64,000 nucleotides of DNA from Delphinus delphis (taxonomy: Eukaryota > Chordata > Mammalia > Artiodactyla > Delphinidae), in assembly GCF_949987515.2 (NCBI RefSeq), contig NC_082694.2, forward strand, positions 43,176,451-43,240,450, written 5' to 3'. Position 1 is the stretch's first letter. Each line of letters opens with the position of its first letter. The notes beneath the pieces are model-generated. The model was not told the DNA's origin, ran no database searches, and was given only the letters and a program-made list of their open reading frames with translations. Of the stretch, positions 1 through 10,943 are shown piece after piece. The translations under genes and the position numbers were made by a program.

Positions 1-1329
1 GCATTATATTCTAAATATATCCATACTCTTTTTAAAAATTTTCCTAATAATCCTGAGGATAATCTTCCATGGATTATTAAAATATTTAAAATTTTTTAAA
101 CATTTAAAAATAAACTTTCTAAAGGAAGTTTACTAAAGTCAGACATTTTCTTTAAAATATCTGAGACACGTTTCTAACTCCCAGATTCCCCCCCCCCCGA
201 ATAAAACTGAGAGTGAGCATGTGGTGAATCTTATTTTTTTGTACATTTGCTATTTCAACATTTCTGAGTTTCACGTTCATCACAATATTATTGCGGGTGG
301 CCCAACAGTTCTTCCCATAATTTGAATTTCCTATTCTGCCACCAGCACAGATGCAAATGAAGTCAAAGAGTGTGTTATTTCACTTCATAATTAAGTCTAC
401 TTGGCCCGGTGAACTCTAGTATAAATGCACCAGTCCTAGAGGAAATTATCATTGCCACTGCACAAAAGTCAAACTTGCATGCATATCGTCTTCCTCAGAA
501 TTAAAATTCTACTCAGAACCCATCTTCAGCGCCATTGTTTAGTGTGAGCATGACAGTGTTTCAAAAACGTTATTTATTTGAAATGTCAGTTCTGTGAATT
601 TCCCCTTAAGTCCAGAAAGCCCAAATAAGAGGTGCTATCGTCAGTAAAACCTACAAAATCCAAGGTGCACTTTATCGTCAGTGGCACTGGTCATGAAATG
701 GGGTGGGATTTCAGATAACGTGTCATATTTCCCAACAAGAATGCACTTACAACAGCCCGGTTCATAGCAATGCAAGGAACCATCACAATTGCTACCTAAT
801 TGAAGTAACTTATGTAGTTGCTGCTTTCATTTGATGAAAATAAGTAGAATAAAGAGATCTAACATCCACTCTTTCCTCTGTTTGTTCTGACCTTTACCTC
901 TTTCACAGCTCCTCCTGGCTTTCCTTGATATGATGAACCCCCTCAATTCTTAGGGTCAGTTCCCAAAAATGCCCTTGCAGACTCTTAGCTTCCAAGCAAC
1001 CTTCACAGGAGACAGATCGGCCAACATATTACTTGTCCATTAATGATGCCAGAACATAACAGTCTAAACCATACGTTATACTTATCAAATAATTGCTCTT
1101 TGCATTCACCGAAGACAGTTCAAAACTTTTATGGGTATCGTCATTTTCTTCCTGCAATCAGTCAATCAGAAAAACAAACAAACAAACAAAAAACACCTGG
1201 TAGTTTTTCATCTGCACCATAAACACAGCAACCATTCAGAGAGGAAAAATAATGATCCAGCTCCCATAAAGGCAAACTCCTCTTCTTCCCAAGTTTTTTG
1301 CTCATAGTAATTACCAGCTTTAGAATGCC
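1..1329. other. Unique AT-rich non-coding DNA
   Basis: No repeat family, exon or RNA gene is recognised. The only simple-sequence features are a run of 11 C at 188-198 and an (AAAC)n microsatellite at about 1170-1193. The longest open frames are short and lack any family resemblance. Confidence 0.6.
1170..1193 (+). repeat. (AAAC)n microsatellite
   Basis: About five tetranucleotide AAAC units are readable directly. It could be a mutated A-tail, but no element body is recognised upstream. Confidence 0.85.
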
Positions 1330-1800
1330 TTCACTGGTTGCTGCCTTTCAAGAAAACCTACTTATTCTTCCAGATCCAGGGTTCAAATCAAGTTCTTTCC
1401 TACTCATGATACTCCTTGCTGATCTTCATCCAGTTCTTTATGCAACAAATACTGATTAAGCACTTACTCTGTGCCAGCTCTCCGGCCAAGGACTGAGGGC
1501 CCAGCAGAGAGGAGAATAACAGTTGATGCGCTCTGGGTTCCTGAAGTCCAGTATTATGTCTTTTGAACTATTTTAGTTTGAACCATAAAAGCACGCCCAT
1601 TCTTTCATTTAAACATTGCCTAATGATTACTTACTACGTGCATGGGGGCCGTAAAGTATAGAGAGGACAAAACTGTAGGCCTTAAGCAGCTTACTCTTGA
1701 GTCCAGTACAGGGGACAGACAGACAAGTAAAAAGTTGCAATGCAATGGGATAGGTTTGTGAAAGACTGGTATAAGGGGATATGAAAACATGGAGAAGGAT
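1330..1800 (+). mobile_element. Possible ancient LINE/MIR-like remnants
   Basis: The segment 1435-1500 (cacttactctgtgccagc and following) and the segment 1605-1740 (tgattacttactacgtgc ... gacagacagacaagtaaa) both resemble the widespread mammalian motif 'aacaaatatttattgagcacctactatgtgccaggcact'. The two appear to be separate diverged copies. The family is not certain and the edges are approximate. Confidence 0.35.
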
Positions 1801-2920
1801 TATTTTTGGGTTGAGGAGGAAGCTGGAGGTCCTTTCACAGTGGTAGCACACAAAGGGCAAGAATGTTGTATCCTAATGCAAGAACAATGCAGAGAGACAC
1901 AGGGGGCAAAAGCACTGCCAGGGAACTGGCAGAGAGGCCAGGAAAGTGGGCAGAGGCCAGGGGATGAAGAACCTCTGCCTGTCTTCACCATGCCCTTTGG
2001 CCAGGCCATTGGAGAGCCACTGGAAAGTGATAAATAGAAGAAGACTAGACCAGATTTGTATAACAGGAGGATAGGAATACAACAAGTTAAGAAACTAGTA
2101 CGGCTTAAGAGGACAGTATAATTCTATAAGTAGGTAATGGGGTAGAAGGGAAAATTTAAAAATATTCAGAAAACTAATGGAAATTAGGACACAGTCCATA
2201 TTACGAAGGGTGAAGGAGGAAGGTAATGGATGAGAGACACCTATGCTCCTTGATGGTGGGTGCTGTTTCAAATTTCTTTTTGTATCGTGGTGTTCACCCA
2301 CTACACAGCACATAGGAGAGAGCTTCAATAAAATTTAGCCGTTTGATCATTTAAGAAAACAAACCAGCAAAACGTTTATTTTAATGGGTCAAAGTCCAGA
2401 TTAAAACAAAAGAAGAACTAAGATATGGTGAAATTAAAATAATGAGGAAAAGTCATGTCTACTAATAAGATATTGAATAGTAACATCACTTCCAAATGGC
2501 TGAAATTTTATTTTAAATGGGAAAGAAATTATTCCCTGGGAAGTTTAAACCTCATCCTTTATCTTCAGCCCTACAACATACATTCAAAAATGTTATGGCA
2601 GGCTTTGGGGGACCTGTGATCTACAATCCTCCATAAGCCCCAAAATGCCTTGTATGTGGAAGTGACTAAATTAAAAAATGAAGGATTCTGTGAAACTTCA
2701 ATGATCAGAAGTATATTCAATCAGAAATCTCTAAACCCACCAAACAGCATCCAATTTGCAACTACCAGCATGTCCTATGAGTGAGATACTATAATCAGCA
2801 TCTCAGAAGACAGCACACTACAGAGTCACACAAGAGGAATGATGGCCATCGAGTACTCACATCAGCAACATTTTATCCCAGCCTGGAGAGCCCCAAGGAA
2901 ACTTTGTTTTTCTTTTCTTT
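1801..2920. other. Unique non-coding DNA
   Basis: No recognised repeat or gene. Short open frames exist on both strands (for example 1789-2037) but show no motif, codon bias or splice context that would support an exon. Confidence 0.55.
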
Positions 2921-2921
2921 C

Positions 2922-3055
2922 CATCCTCCCTGTGCAATCTTACTCAAGTACTTATCAGTTCTGGGCCTTGGTTTCTTTATCTCTAAAATAGCCATAGAAA
3001 TAGTTCTTACGTTAAGATAAGGATGAAATAAGTCAATGTGTATCAAGTGTTTTGA
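2922..3055 (+). mobile_element. MIR SINE remnant
   Basis: Text such as 'tactcaagtacttatcagttctgggccttggtttctttatctctaaaatagccatagaaatagttcttac' follows the core order of MIR: loss of 'acttctctgagcctcagtttcctcatctgtaaaatggggataataatagt...'. It is a heavily diverged ancient mammalian tRNA-derived SINE in + orientation, with both ends lost. Confidence 0.65.
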
Positions 3056-3785
3056 AAAAGAATATGTGTCCAGTATTTCCTATTATGTTTTCTTTTAAAT
3101 GATAAACCTAATCCTATGACAAAAATCCAAAGAATGTTAATAAGTCTCTGAATTTTGTAAGAAATCTGTGACTGGAAAACAATGATTGCCAGCAGGCTAT
3201 AGGCTTTACACTTGTGTCAAGGAGAGAATATCCCTAGAGTTCCAGAAACGAAATCAGCCGGTCCATTCAAAGGAGGCGTGGCAAGTGGAGACGAAAGGCA
3301 CTGGCCTGGCTCCTCCCTCACTTAGCTCTGCAAGCCACAGAGCGCAAATCTTAGCTTCTCCCCCACTCAGGTTCTCAGCTTAAAGGGGCTAACAAAGCCT
3401 GTCAATTTCATGTGCCTCAGAGGGTTCATACGAGCATCAAATGAAGGAAAAAGAGGGAAAGGTAATTTACTAAGACCCCTATTCTCAATTCTTATACTAG
3501 GCTGGCTGCAGAGAAGGGAACAAAAGGCTTAGAAGAGCTGTATACTAATAAACACAGCACACACGCTCACAGTGAGTATGACGGATATATTTGTAAAAAT
3601 GAGCTTTACGTTGAAATTATGATGTTAGTCTAAGATTAGGTTCATGGCAGATAACAGTGGAAACAAAGTTATCTCTGTATTGGGAAGATGTTATCTGAAC
3701 ACATTCATCTCTGTCCAGATCTTTTTGTCTTAAGCAAATAGCTCAAAACCAAATGCTTTTCTCCCCAATAGTGTTCCTTCTGTAA
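3056..3785. other. Mostly unique non-coding DNA
   Basis: A stretch near 3385-3470 (cctcagagggttcatacgagcatcaaatgaagg) may be another MIR scrap, resembling its 'cctcacagggttgttgtgaggattaaatga' core. Nothing else is recognised. Confidence 0.45.
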
Positions 3786-4165
3786 TTATGTGGTTAGTTT
3801 TTCTGGTCCAAAATTCTGGAGGCCATGCCTATTTCACTTTCCGACAGGTGAGAAGCAGGAAGGAAACGTATGGGAGTCAAAGCATCGCATGTTCCTCTCA
3901 GTGGTTTTACAGCCCAGTCTCATTCCTGCCTCTCAATGCCCCATCCCAGTATCTTCTACTGCCCCTAGGGTAACCAAAGCCTTCACTCTGATGGTGCAGG
4001 TCTATTACCTTCTTTTAAACTCTACCTTTTGCTTAAGCCATTCTTTGTACATAAAATGTCTTATCTCTTGTCTCAGAACCTAAAAAACATTTCAGATTCC
4101 ACATTGTCTATAAAGTTTTTCCCAACACCTCAATCACCATCTCCAATGACCTTTCCCTTTCTTAC
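3786..4165 (+). mobile_element. Possible L2 (CR1-clade LINE) remnant
   Basis: The + strand is pyrimidine-rich and has L2-like phrases ('ccttcactctgatggtgcagg', 'acattgtctataaagtttttcccaacacc'). The resemblance is weak and no 3' end signature is visible. The open frame across 3790-4083 lies inside it and is not a gene candidate. Confidence 0.3.
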
Positions 4166-4227
4166 TTGCTATTCACTTCGTGTTAATCACACATGGTCCA
4201 AAAAAATCACTCATCCTGATATCCCCT

Positions 4228-4400
4228 ATGTGTCAGAATCATGGGAGGTGGGGTGCACTTGTTTAGAGATTCCCAGACTCTGGCCTCAATAAATTCTGAT
4301 TGGGAAAGTAGGGCCAAAGAAACTATATTTTAATGGCACTCCAGGTGATTCTGTCTCTGGTGGTAGGAAGGCCACACTCAGAGACTGTCCTGCCACAAAT
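4228..4400 (+). mobile_element. MER5-like non-autonomous hAT element
   Basis: The order 'gtcagaatcatgggaggtg ... agattcccagactctggcc ... aaattctgattgggaaagtaggg ... tttaatggcactccaggtgattct' tracks the MER5A consensus (tcagaatcacctgg...ttctgattcagtaggtct...aggtgattctgatg). The terminal inverted repeats are not recognisable, so only the interior seems to survive. No coding capacity is expected for this family. Confidence 0.55.
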
Positions 4401-5155
4401 TCATCCCCATGACAGAACTCTGCACACTCATGGGTGTACACACACTCACACACAAATACACACATTTATCAACCACTGAGTAATTTCATTTGCCTCACAA
4501 ATACTTTCTACGACATGTTATTATTTCAGTAAAAGCATCCAAAGTCTAGAGGTTGACTTTTGCAATTTCTGCTGCAAAAACTTACTTTATGTGGCTTGGA
4601 CTGATTAAAAAAGAGGGAGTTGAATATTACTCTTTCCATTCACTGTTGCTTATAAAGTAAAACCAGGGTTTCAAAACCTGTATTACTTAGATGATAATCT
4701 AGACTAAACTTCACAGTTTGTGTTTATAGAAAAAACTTAATGTGATTAAATGTGACTCAAAACATGGACTCGTAGTGCAAGATTAACTGACCTTCCAGGG
4801 CAAAGGTCACAAATACAGTCACACACAGAGAAAACACCATCCCCAGATGGGAGATGACAAGAGTGGGCCAGCCCGTGCACACGGATTGGAGTGCCCAATA
4901 CTGTCACCTGTTTTTGTCATATCAGGTTATATGTAAGTACTCTGGAACGCTTCCTTAAATCATCTGGAAAAACAGAAAGAGTATAAATTCACTGAGTTTA
5001 CAAATCCATCCTTGAAAATCAGGCAGTGGTGTGCTAGAGTAACCTGTGTTCTCTGCGTCTACAGTTCTCTTCCACTCAACTAGAACACCTTGATCAGGCT
5101 CCCTTTCCCCCAGCCAGGCTCAGCCTGCCCTGAGGTGACTAAAGCTGCCCTTACA
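4401..5155. other. Unique non-coding DNA
   Basis: Contains a degenerate (CA)-rich patch at about 4437-4465. No repeat family or exon is recognised. Confidence 0.55.
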
Positions 5156-5163
5156 GTAGAGGG

Positions 5164-5231
5164 CATCTCTACATCTAAGTCAGCTCATCTACATCTCATC
5201 TCTACAGCTCATCTCTACATCTAAGGCAGCT
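5164..5231 (+). repeat. Small local tandem repeat, 46-bp spaced copies
   Basis: The 22-base unit catctctacatctaagtcagct (written here as catctctacatctaag + tcagct) at 5164-5185 recurs at 5210-5231 with one mismatch. The 24 bases between them (5186-5209) are two shortened copies of the same unit. This looks like recent local duplication by slippage or unequal exchange. Confidence 0.85.
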
Positions 5232-5440
5232 CACTAGCAGATCCAGCGTTCTATTACACTTGCCGATAGACTACCTCTGAGTCTATTTTCAACATCAAGA
5301 AACAGTTTTTTCCATGTTTACCTATTCAACAAATATTTAGAACCTTCTTTATATAATATATGGTATTTACCTTCAAGTGTCTCATGATCTAGACACTAAA
5401 GTCAAACTCCACCCATCTCTTCCCCATAGAAGAACCATGT

Positions 5441-5441
<1 letters not shown>

Positions 5442-5474
<33 letters not shown>
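5442..5474 (+). repeat. (TA)15 microsatellite at a SINE tail
   Basis: About 15 uninterrupted TA units run directly into the poly-T that is the reversed A-tail of the neighbouring SINE. They lie between that tail and the left target-site duplication, so the array probably arose from the SINE tail/target junction. Confidence 0.9.
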
Positions 5475-5481
<7 letters not shown>

Positions 5482-5648
5482 TTTTTGTGGTACACGGGCC
5501 TCTCACTGTTGTGGCCTCTCCCGCTGCGGAGCACAGGCTCCGGACGCACAGGCTCCGTGGCATGTGGGATCTTCCCGGACCGGGGCACGAACCCGTGTCC
5601 CCTGAATCGGCAGGCGGACTCTCAACCACTGCGCCACCAGGGAAGCCC
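5474..5648 (-). mobile_element. CHR-type SINE, short form, internally deleted
   Basis: Read on the - strand it starts ggcttccctggtggcgcagtgg and ends in an A-tail. Target-site duplications 'ccatgtcctat' lie at 5435-5445 and 5649-5659 and match perfectly. Compared with the other 11 short copies it lacks about 35-40 bases in the middle (the 'gagcggctgggcccgtgagccatggccgctgagc' part), so it is 175 bp including the tail. The RNA polymerase III A and B box regions from tRNA-Glu remain. Open frames crossing 5377-5664 are produced by it. Confidence 0.95.
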
Positions 5649-5659
5649 CCATGTCCTAT

Positions 5660-7386
5660 CTTAATCCTGTAATATCTTATGTTGTGTCTTGATAACTTGT
5701 CCAGCAGCCAGTTCCTTTAGGTCTGGGAGGCATGGAATCCTTTCTGTGAACCTCAGTCACCTTGGAGGGGCCTGGTCTGCCCGGATCTGTGTGTACTGTC
5801 TCGGAATGCTGGCTGCTCCTAGGGTCACCAGTAGGATACACCTTTATGTCACCCAGGTGCCTCTTACCTGCCACCACTCTTTTCAGACACTACCGTCCTT
5901 TCTTGCCCAGAATAGGGCCTATAGAACGTGCCAAAGGTCAAGTCTCCTGGCCAGGTGCTCACCTCTTCCGGTTTCTCCCAACCTGGTCAAGTTCAGTCTC
6001 CTATTTCCCATTATGCCCTTTGAGTCACTGCACCTGGGACCACTAAAATGTGTCCTCCTTGTACTTGTATTTGAAATGAATCACTGTAGACCTTCAGTTA
6101 GTAACACTCCACTCCCCAGCCCCATGTCAAACACGTTAATTCGGCTGTAAAAAGCAATGGGGTGGGGCAGGGAAGCATCTGTTGATTTCATGAAGACAAC
6201 AGCAGGCATTCGCAGCTAGTGTTCCTTCAGGGAGCTAATTTACTCTGTCTTTTTGCTTATAATGATCTGTTCCTCACCCTGCCCAGTTTCTTGATTCAGG
6301 ACACTGTCCTTTCTAATCCACAGCAGCTGGAATCTCCTCTTCCGAGTCAGACAGACTGTAACTGACCAACCTCCATTCCCAGCATTTTCTTTCTCATGTT
6401 CATGCGTCTCATCCAACGACCAGCCAACTTGCCAGGATTATTTGTTTCCAGTGGCAAAGCTAGGAAACAAAAGACGTCTGGGCTCCAGAACAGAGTACAG
6501 CCTCAGGATCCCAAACAGAGATTATGAATTTTAAATTCTCTATTGCAGCCCAGACGCACCCAGGCAAGAACATTAGAAAAGACTAATCAAGGAAGAAATC
6601 AGCAGGGGGCATCCGTGCAGTGGATCGCTGACAGCACTCTAAGCTCAGCACAGCCAAGGCTAATAGCCTCCTTATATCCTCTCCACCCATTAAAGATGCC
6701 CTGAAAGCAAGCTACCCAAGAATACTGCTGCAGTTATCACAGTTACCAAATTGGCAGGCCATCTTCTCTAAGTGCACAAGGCCAAGAGCTGACGATTTCC
6801 TGTGCACCCTTCACTCTTCCAGATGGAGTGCAGTTATAAGCGGAGTAAGAGCAGAGGTACAAGCGATAAATAATGCATGAGAACTACAGGTGCACAGAGC
6901 TTTATTCAGACCTGCCAGGCTAATGCACGCCTAAGCCTGGCATTTGCTACAATGTGACTGGATTTGCTACTCTGTGTGTCGGAAATGGTAATGAGAATGG
7001 CAGAGTTGAGGAAGGATGTGTACCTTTGATCTGGTCCTTAGCCTCTCTCCAGCTGGTCTGTCCACTCTGCATTGCAATCCCTTCCCAGGTCTCTCCCCTC
7101 CAGACCTTTGCAATTTGCCTAGCTGATAAAATCACATCATTTCAAGGCCCATGAAAGTAAACAGAACTGATGTGTGTGTTTAAATACACTTTATTAATAA
7201 GACCACAAATTTCTAACCTTGCAAAGCTTTATTTGCAATTAAATTAGCTGCCTCTCCTAATTTCCAGTTGTTCTCTACTCTTTAGATTGGTGATGTCACC
7301 ACAAACCATTCAAGAGATTGCTTGGACTTCAGTTGTCCTAGAAAGCAGTGAAGAAAATCTGAAAATGGAAAAGGCGTAGTAGGCTT
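5660..7386. other. Unique non-coding DNA, possibly partly constrained
   Basis: No repeat family is assigned. The part 5690-6070 is open in two frames on the + strand (to 153 codons) but has no domain or splice support. The part 6590-6960 has balanced composition with no repeat likeness and could be conserved non-coding DNA, although nothing in one sequence can prove that. Confidence 0.45.
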
Positions 7387-7399
7387 AAAAGATTCCTTA

Positions 7400-7600
7400 G
7401 GGGCTTCCCTGATGGTGCAGTGGTTGAGAGTCAGCCTGCCGATGCAGGGGACGCGGGTTCGTGCCGCGGTCTGGGAGGATCCCACGTGCCGCGGAGCGGC
7501 TGGGCCCGTGAGCCATGGCCGCTGAGCCTGTGCGTCCGGAGGCTGTGCTCCGCAACGGGAGAGGCCACGACAGTGAGAGGCCCGTGTACCGAAAAAAAAA
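7400..7600 (+). mobile_element. CHR-type SINE, short form
   Basis: Full-length copy with a pure 13-base A tail merging with the duplication. Target-site duplications 'aaaagattcctta' at 7387-7399 and 7601-7613 are identical. The head is slightly changed (cttccctgatggtgcagtgg). Many CpG sites remain unmutated, suggesting a fairly young insertion. Confidence 0.97.
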
Positions 7601-7613
7601 AAAAGATTCCTTA

Positions 7614-9735
7614 AACTCATCAAGTCCTCGGGGAAGGCATGACATCACATATATTAGAAAGATTTTCCTCAAACATTTCTGAGTTAAGAAATTCATTTGG
7701 GCAGAAACAGAAGTAAGGATCTAAATACTTACTGAAAGCGTTAATACGTGCCTTTAACCAACTGTGGAACAAAATCACTTTTTCTCCATAATGCAGCCTA
7801 TCATGCGGTTGAAATGAAGGCTCTCCTGCATTTACGTTGCTTCAAGATCTGAAATTCCATGATGCTTCCTAAGCAATGGAGGCATCTGACTGGAACTTTG
7901 TCACACACCAGAACCCTCACTTCTGCAATTACCTCTGCATCAAACTCACAGCACTGGATATCATTTCAGTCTAGCATATTCTCTCTCCTGCTGTCATTGC
8001 TCAACCAGGACTCTTCAGTCAGCTTCAAATTATCCCCAAATAGCAAAAGCTGCCATTCAGCGAGTGCACCCACAAGCAAGGAATCATCATTTTTCAACAT
8101 AACATCAACCCCAGGAAGGTTCCGTGGCTATGCAAGATGGCTCTAATGCCTGAAGCATGACCTTGTACATTTCTGCAGCCTGGATGGAATGGCACAGCCC
8201 AGGAATCATAGCTAAAACCTTTCCCAGAGGTGAATATGTAGTTGAGAGCAGATCACAGGGTTTCAAGCATGGAACAGGTTGAAAGGTTTTCACAGCCTTT
8301 TTTTTTTTTTTTCCTAAACAGCCCTAAACACTGCCAATGGTTGGTGCCAAGCTCCATCTACCAAGTGCCACTCAGTTTGGCCAAATGGCTGAGGGAGAAT
8401 GCAGCTACGGACCCAATTCCATGCACCAACATCCAAGGCTCCCAAATCATCTCAAGTAGCAAGCTCTGACACACATCTGAATTTAGTGAGAAACTACACC
8501 GTCTACGCTATTGGAACTGACTGTGAATAGGGCATACCCTGTCCTTGAGGACTTCACAGTTTAACACAGAAAACCTACCAATGAGGAGCCACTTTCCTTG
8601 GCCCTGCACTGGGATTCCATTTGAAATAAATTATCAGTCAGTTGATTAACTCTTGCTTGTTAAGTAGCTACATCACAAATGCCATAACTCTTGGCCCTAA
8701 AACTTGAACAACCACATATGCAGGCTTTGGAAACAGAAAAACATACATACATCACACAAAGGTCACACAATGGAAAACAGACCAGTACAAAGACTGGTGT
8801 CCAAAAAAACCTAAGAGAAGGATGTGTTTTTCTAAACACAGAGCTAGCGGAGAGGCACTGGCTCTCTGTTGTCCTGAATAAGTTTCCCCAACTCATCCAT
8901 ACTTCACTTAACACACTGATGAGAATCAATTTCAATGAAGCAACATGGCCCGCCTTGCTTCTCACTTCCCCTGATCATTTCAGTGCCACTGTGGGAAGCA
9001 TCCGTAATGTGCTCACAGACACATTCCCCCGACTCTCAACAAATCCGTATTTCCTCAGCAAATCCCACTGAGAATGCACTCCAGGAAAAGCAGTGCTTGC
9101 AAAACATCTCATGTTCATTTTTCAGAATCCAGAATGAAGCGACTAACCCCTGATACACAATAAAAATGATTAAATGAAAACACTACTGAGCCTCTGTAAT
9201 AAATATTTTATATATTAATATGTTTTCAAAAGTCTTATTTCATTTTTACAGCTTTTTGGTATGCAATTTTCTATTTTTCTATTGTAGTACATGCAATGAA
9301 ATAACCTTCCATGAAAAAAGTAGGCTTTTCTGGACCATTTTAAATAAGCAAATGGATAATTATTGTGCTATTAATTTGCTATGTAAATTGTTTAAATTGC
9401 TAACTCTTTCCTCTTTCCATTATTAGAGATGATTCAATCCTTCCCAAGGAAAATGGAAAATTCCTTTCCAAGGTAAACTGTTTCCTCCCTCATGTCCAAG
9501 GTAAATAATCCAGGTGCTCTCTCCTATGATTCTTTTTCAAAACAAGTCATAAACTCGTTATGCCTGCTTAATGTTCACTCAATGTCAAAATCCACCAAAA
9601 TTCCCTTCCCTACTCTAGAAGCTACCACCTTGCTTTAGGAGAAAACGCTGGCTAGGGACCACCTGATGCCTCCATAGAGTAGTAACAGGTGCCTGGTGAT
9701 GCTGCCTTCTCCTCTGACAGGCTTAATTGTGCTTT
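7614..9735. other. Unique non-coding DNA
   Basis: A T15 run lies near 8298. An open frame at 8691-9071 (+, 126 codons) and the overlapping one on the - strand have no recognisable domain, and the region has no CpG enrichment. No repeat family is recognised. Confidence 0.5.
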
Positions 9736-9753
9736 AATAGTCTCTGTTCCTTG

Positions 9754-10387
9754 GACCTAGAGATGCTTATGCTAAGCGAAGTAGGCCAGACAGAGAAAAA
9801 AAAATATCATATGATATCGCCTATATGTGGAATCTAAAAAAAAAAGAATAATATAAATGAACTTATTATATAAAAAGTAGAATAGACCCACAGACAGGGA
9901 CTTCCTTGATGGCCCAGTGGGTAGGACTCCATGGTCCCAATGCAAGGGGGCAGGTTTGGTCCCTGGTCAGGGAACTAGATCCCACACACATGCCACAACT
10001 AGGAGTTCGCATGCCACAACTAAGAAGTCCACATGCCGCAACGAATATCCCGCGTGCCGCAACTAAGACCCGGTGCAGCCCAAATAAATAAATAAATATT
10101 TTAAAAATAGACCCACAGACATAGAAAACAAACTTTACCAAGGGGGAAAGGTGGGGGAGGGATAAATAAGGAGTTTGGGATTAACAGATACACACTGCTA
10201 TATATAAAATAGATAACCAACAAGGACCTACTGTTTAGCACAGGGAACTCTACTCAAATATTTTATAATAACTTATAAGGGAAAAGAATCTGAAAGAGAA
10301 AATTTATATATATATAAAACTGAATCACTATGCTGTACACCTGAAACTAAACATTGTAAATCAACTATACTTCAATAATAACAAAAA
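9754..10387 (+). mobile_element. L1 3' end, cetartiodactyl type, with nested SINE
   Basis: A 5'-truncated L1 carrying the tail of ORF2 and the 3' UTR: 'acctagagatgcttatgc', 'aaatatcatatgatatcg', 'ggacctactgtttagcac', 'ctgtacacctgaaactaa', then an A-rich end. Target-site duplications lie at 9736-9753 and 10388-10405 (15 of 18 bases match, both ending 'ttccttg'). A SINE at 9897-10105 splits it. The L1 therefore predates that SINE. The copy cannot code. Confidence 0.93.
9897..10105 (+). mobile_element. Older CHR-1-like SINE nested in L1
   Basis: Starts 'gggacttccttgatggcc', has 'ctggtcagggaactagatcccaca', three 'gccacaactaagaag'-like units and an (AAAT)n tail. This differs from both the long and short CHR forms nearby and resembles CHR-1 or the Bov-tA head. 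A 16-bp perfect duplication of host L1 sequence, 'aatagacccacagaca', flanks it at 9881-9896 and 10106-10121. Confidence 0.9.
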
Positions 10388-10405
10388 AATAATCTCCATT
10401 CCTTG

Positions 10406-10614
10406 TTTTCATTTGCTGTTATGGAAAAGGGAAAGAAGAAAACTACCACATTCCAGGGACTCCTCAGTAGGTATGTTATAAACAGTTTTTATAACATCCT
10501 GGCACAGTTCAGCACAAAATCCTTTTTAAACTACAAATGACTCTTTGCAACAAACCTTTTATACAGGTGCTGTGATGGTAGCCAAGGAGGCACACATGGC
10601 CGTTAGACACATTT
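10406..10614. other. Unique non-coding DNA between two elements
   Basis: Short unique interval. It includes a local near-repeat of 'tataaacagtttttataac' around 10480-10500 and nothing else of note. Confidence 0.5.
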
Positions 10615-10629
10615 AGAAGCTTCTGTTAA

Positions 10630-10927
10630 GGACTTCCCTGATGGCGCAGTGGTTAAGAATCCTCCTGCCAATGCAGGGGACATGGGTTCGAGCCCTGGTC
10701 CGGGAGGATCCCACATGCCACGGAGCAACTAAGCCCGTGCGCCACAACTACTGAGCCTGCGCGCCACAACTACTGAGCCCACGTTCCACACTACTGAAGT
10801 CCGCGCGCCTAGAGCCCACGTTCTGCAACAAGAGTAGCCCCTGATCGCCACAACTAGAGAACGTCTGCACGCAGGAACAAAGACCCAATGCAGCCAAAAA
10901 TAAATAAAGAAAAGAAAGAAAGAAAGA
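10630..10927 (+). mobile_element. CHR-type SINE, long form
   Basis: Has the long-form body 'gagcaactaagcccgtgcgc ... ccacaactactgagcc' repeated, 'tccgcgcgcctagagccc' and 'caaagacccaatgcagcc', then a tail that has become (GAAA)n. The B box is canonical (ggttcgagccc). Perfect 16-bp duplications 'agaagcttctgttaag' lie at 10615-10630 and 10928-10943. One block is shortened compared with the copy at 61047. Confidence 0.96.
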
Positions 10928-10943
10928 AGAAGCTTCTGTTAAG

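Noticed and set aside
5689..6150. 153-codon open frame in unique DNA
   Set aside because: Proline/leucine/serine-rich chance composition, no known domain, overlapping open frame in another phase, and no CpG or splice support.
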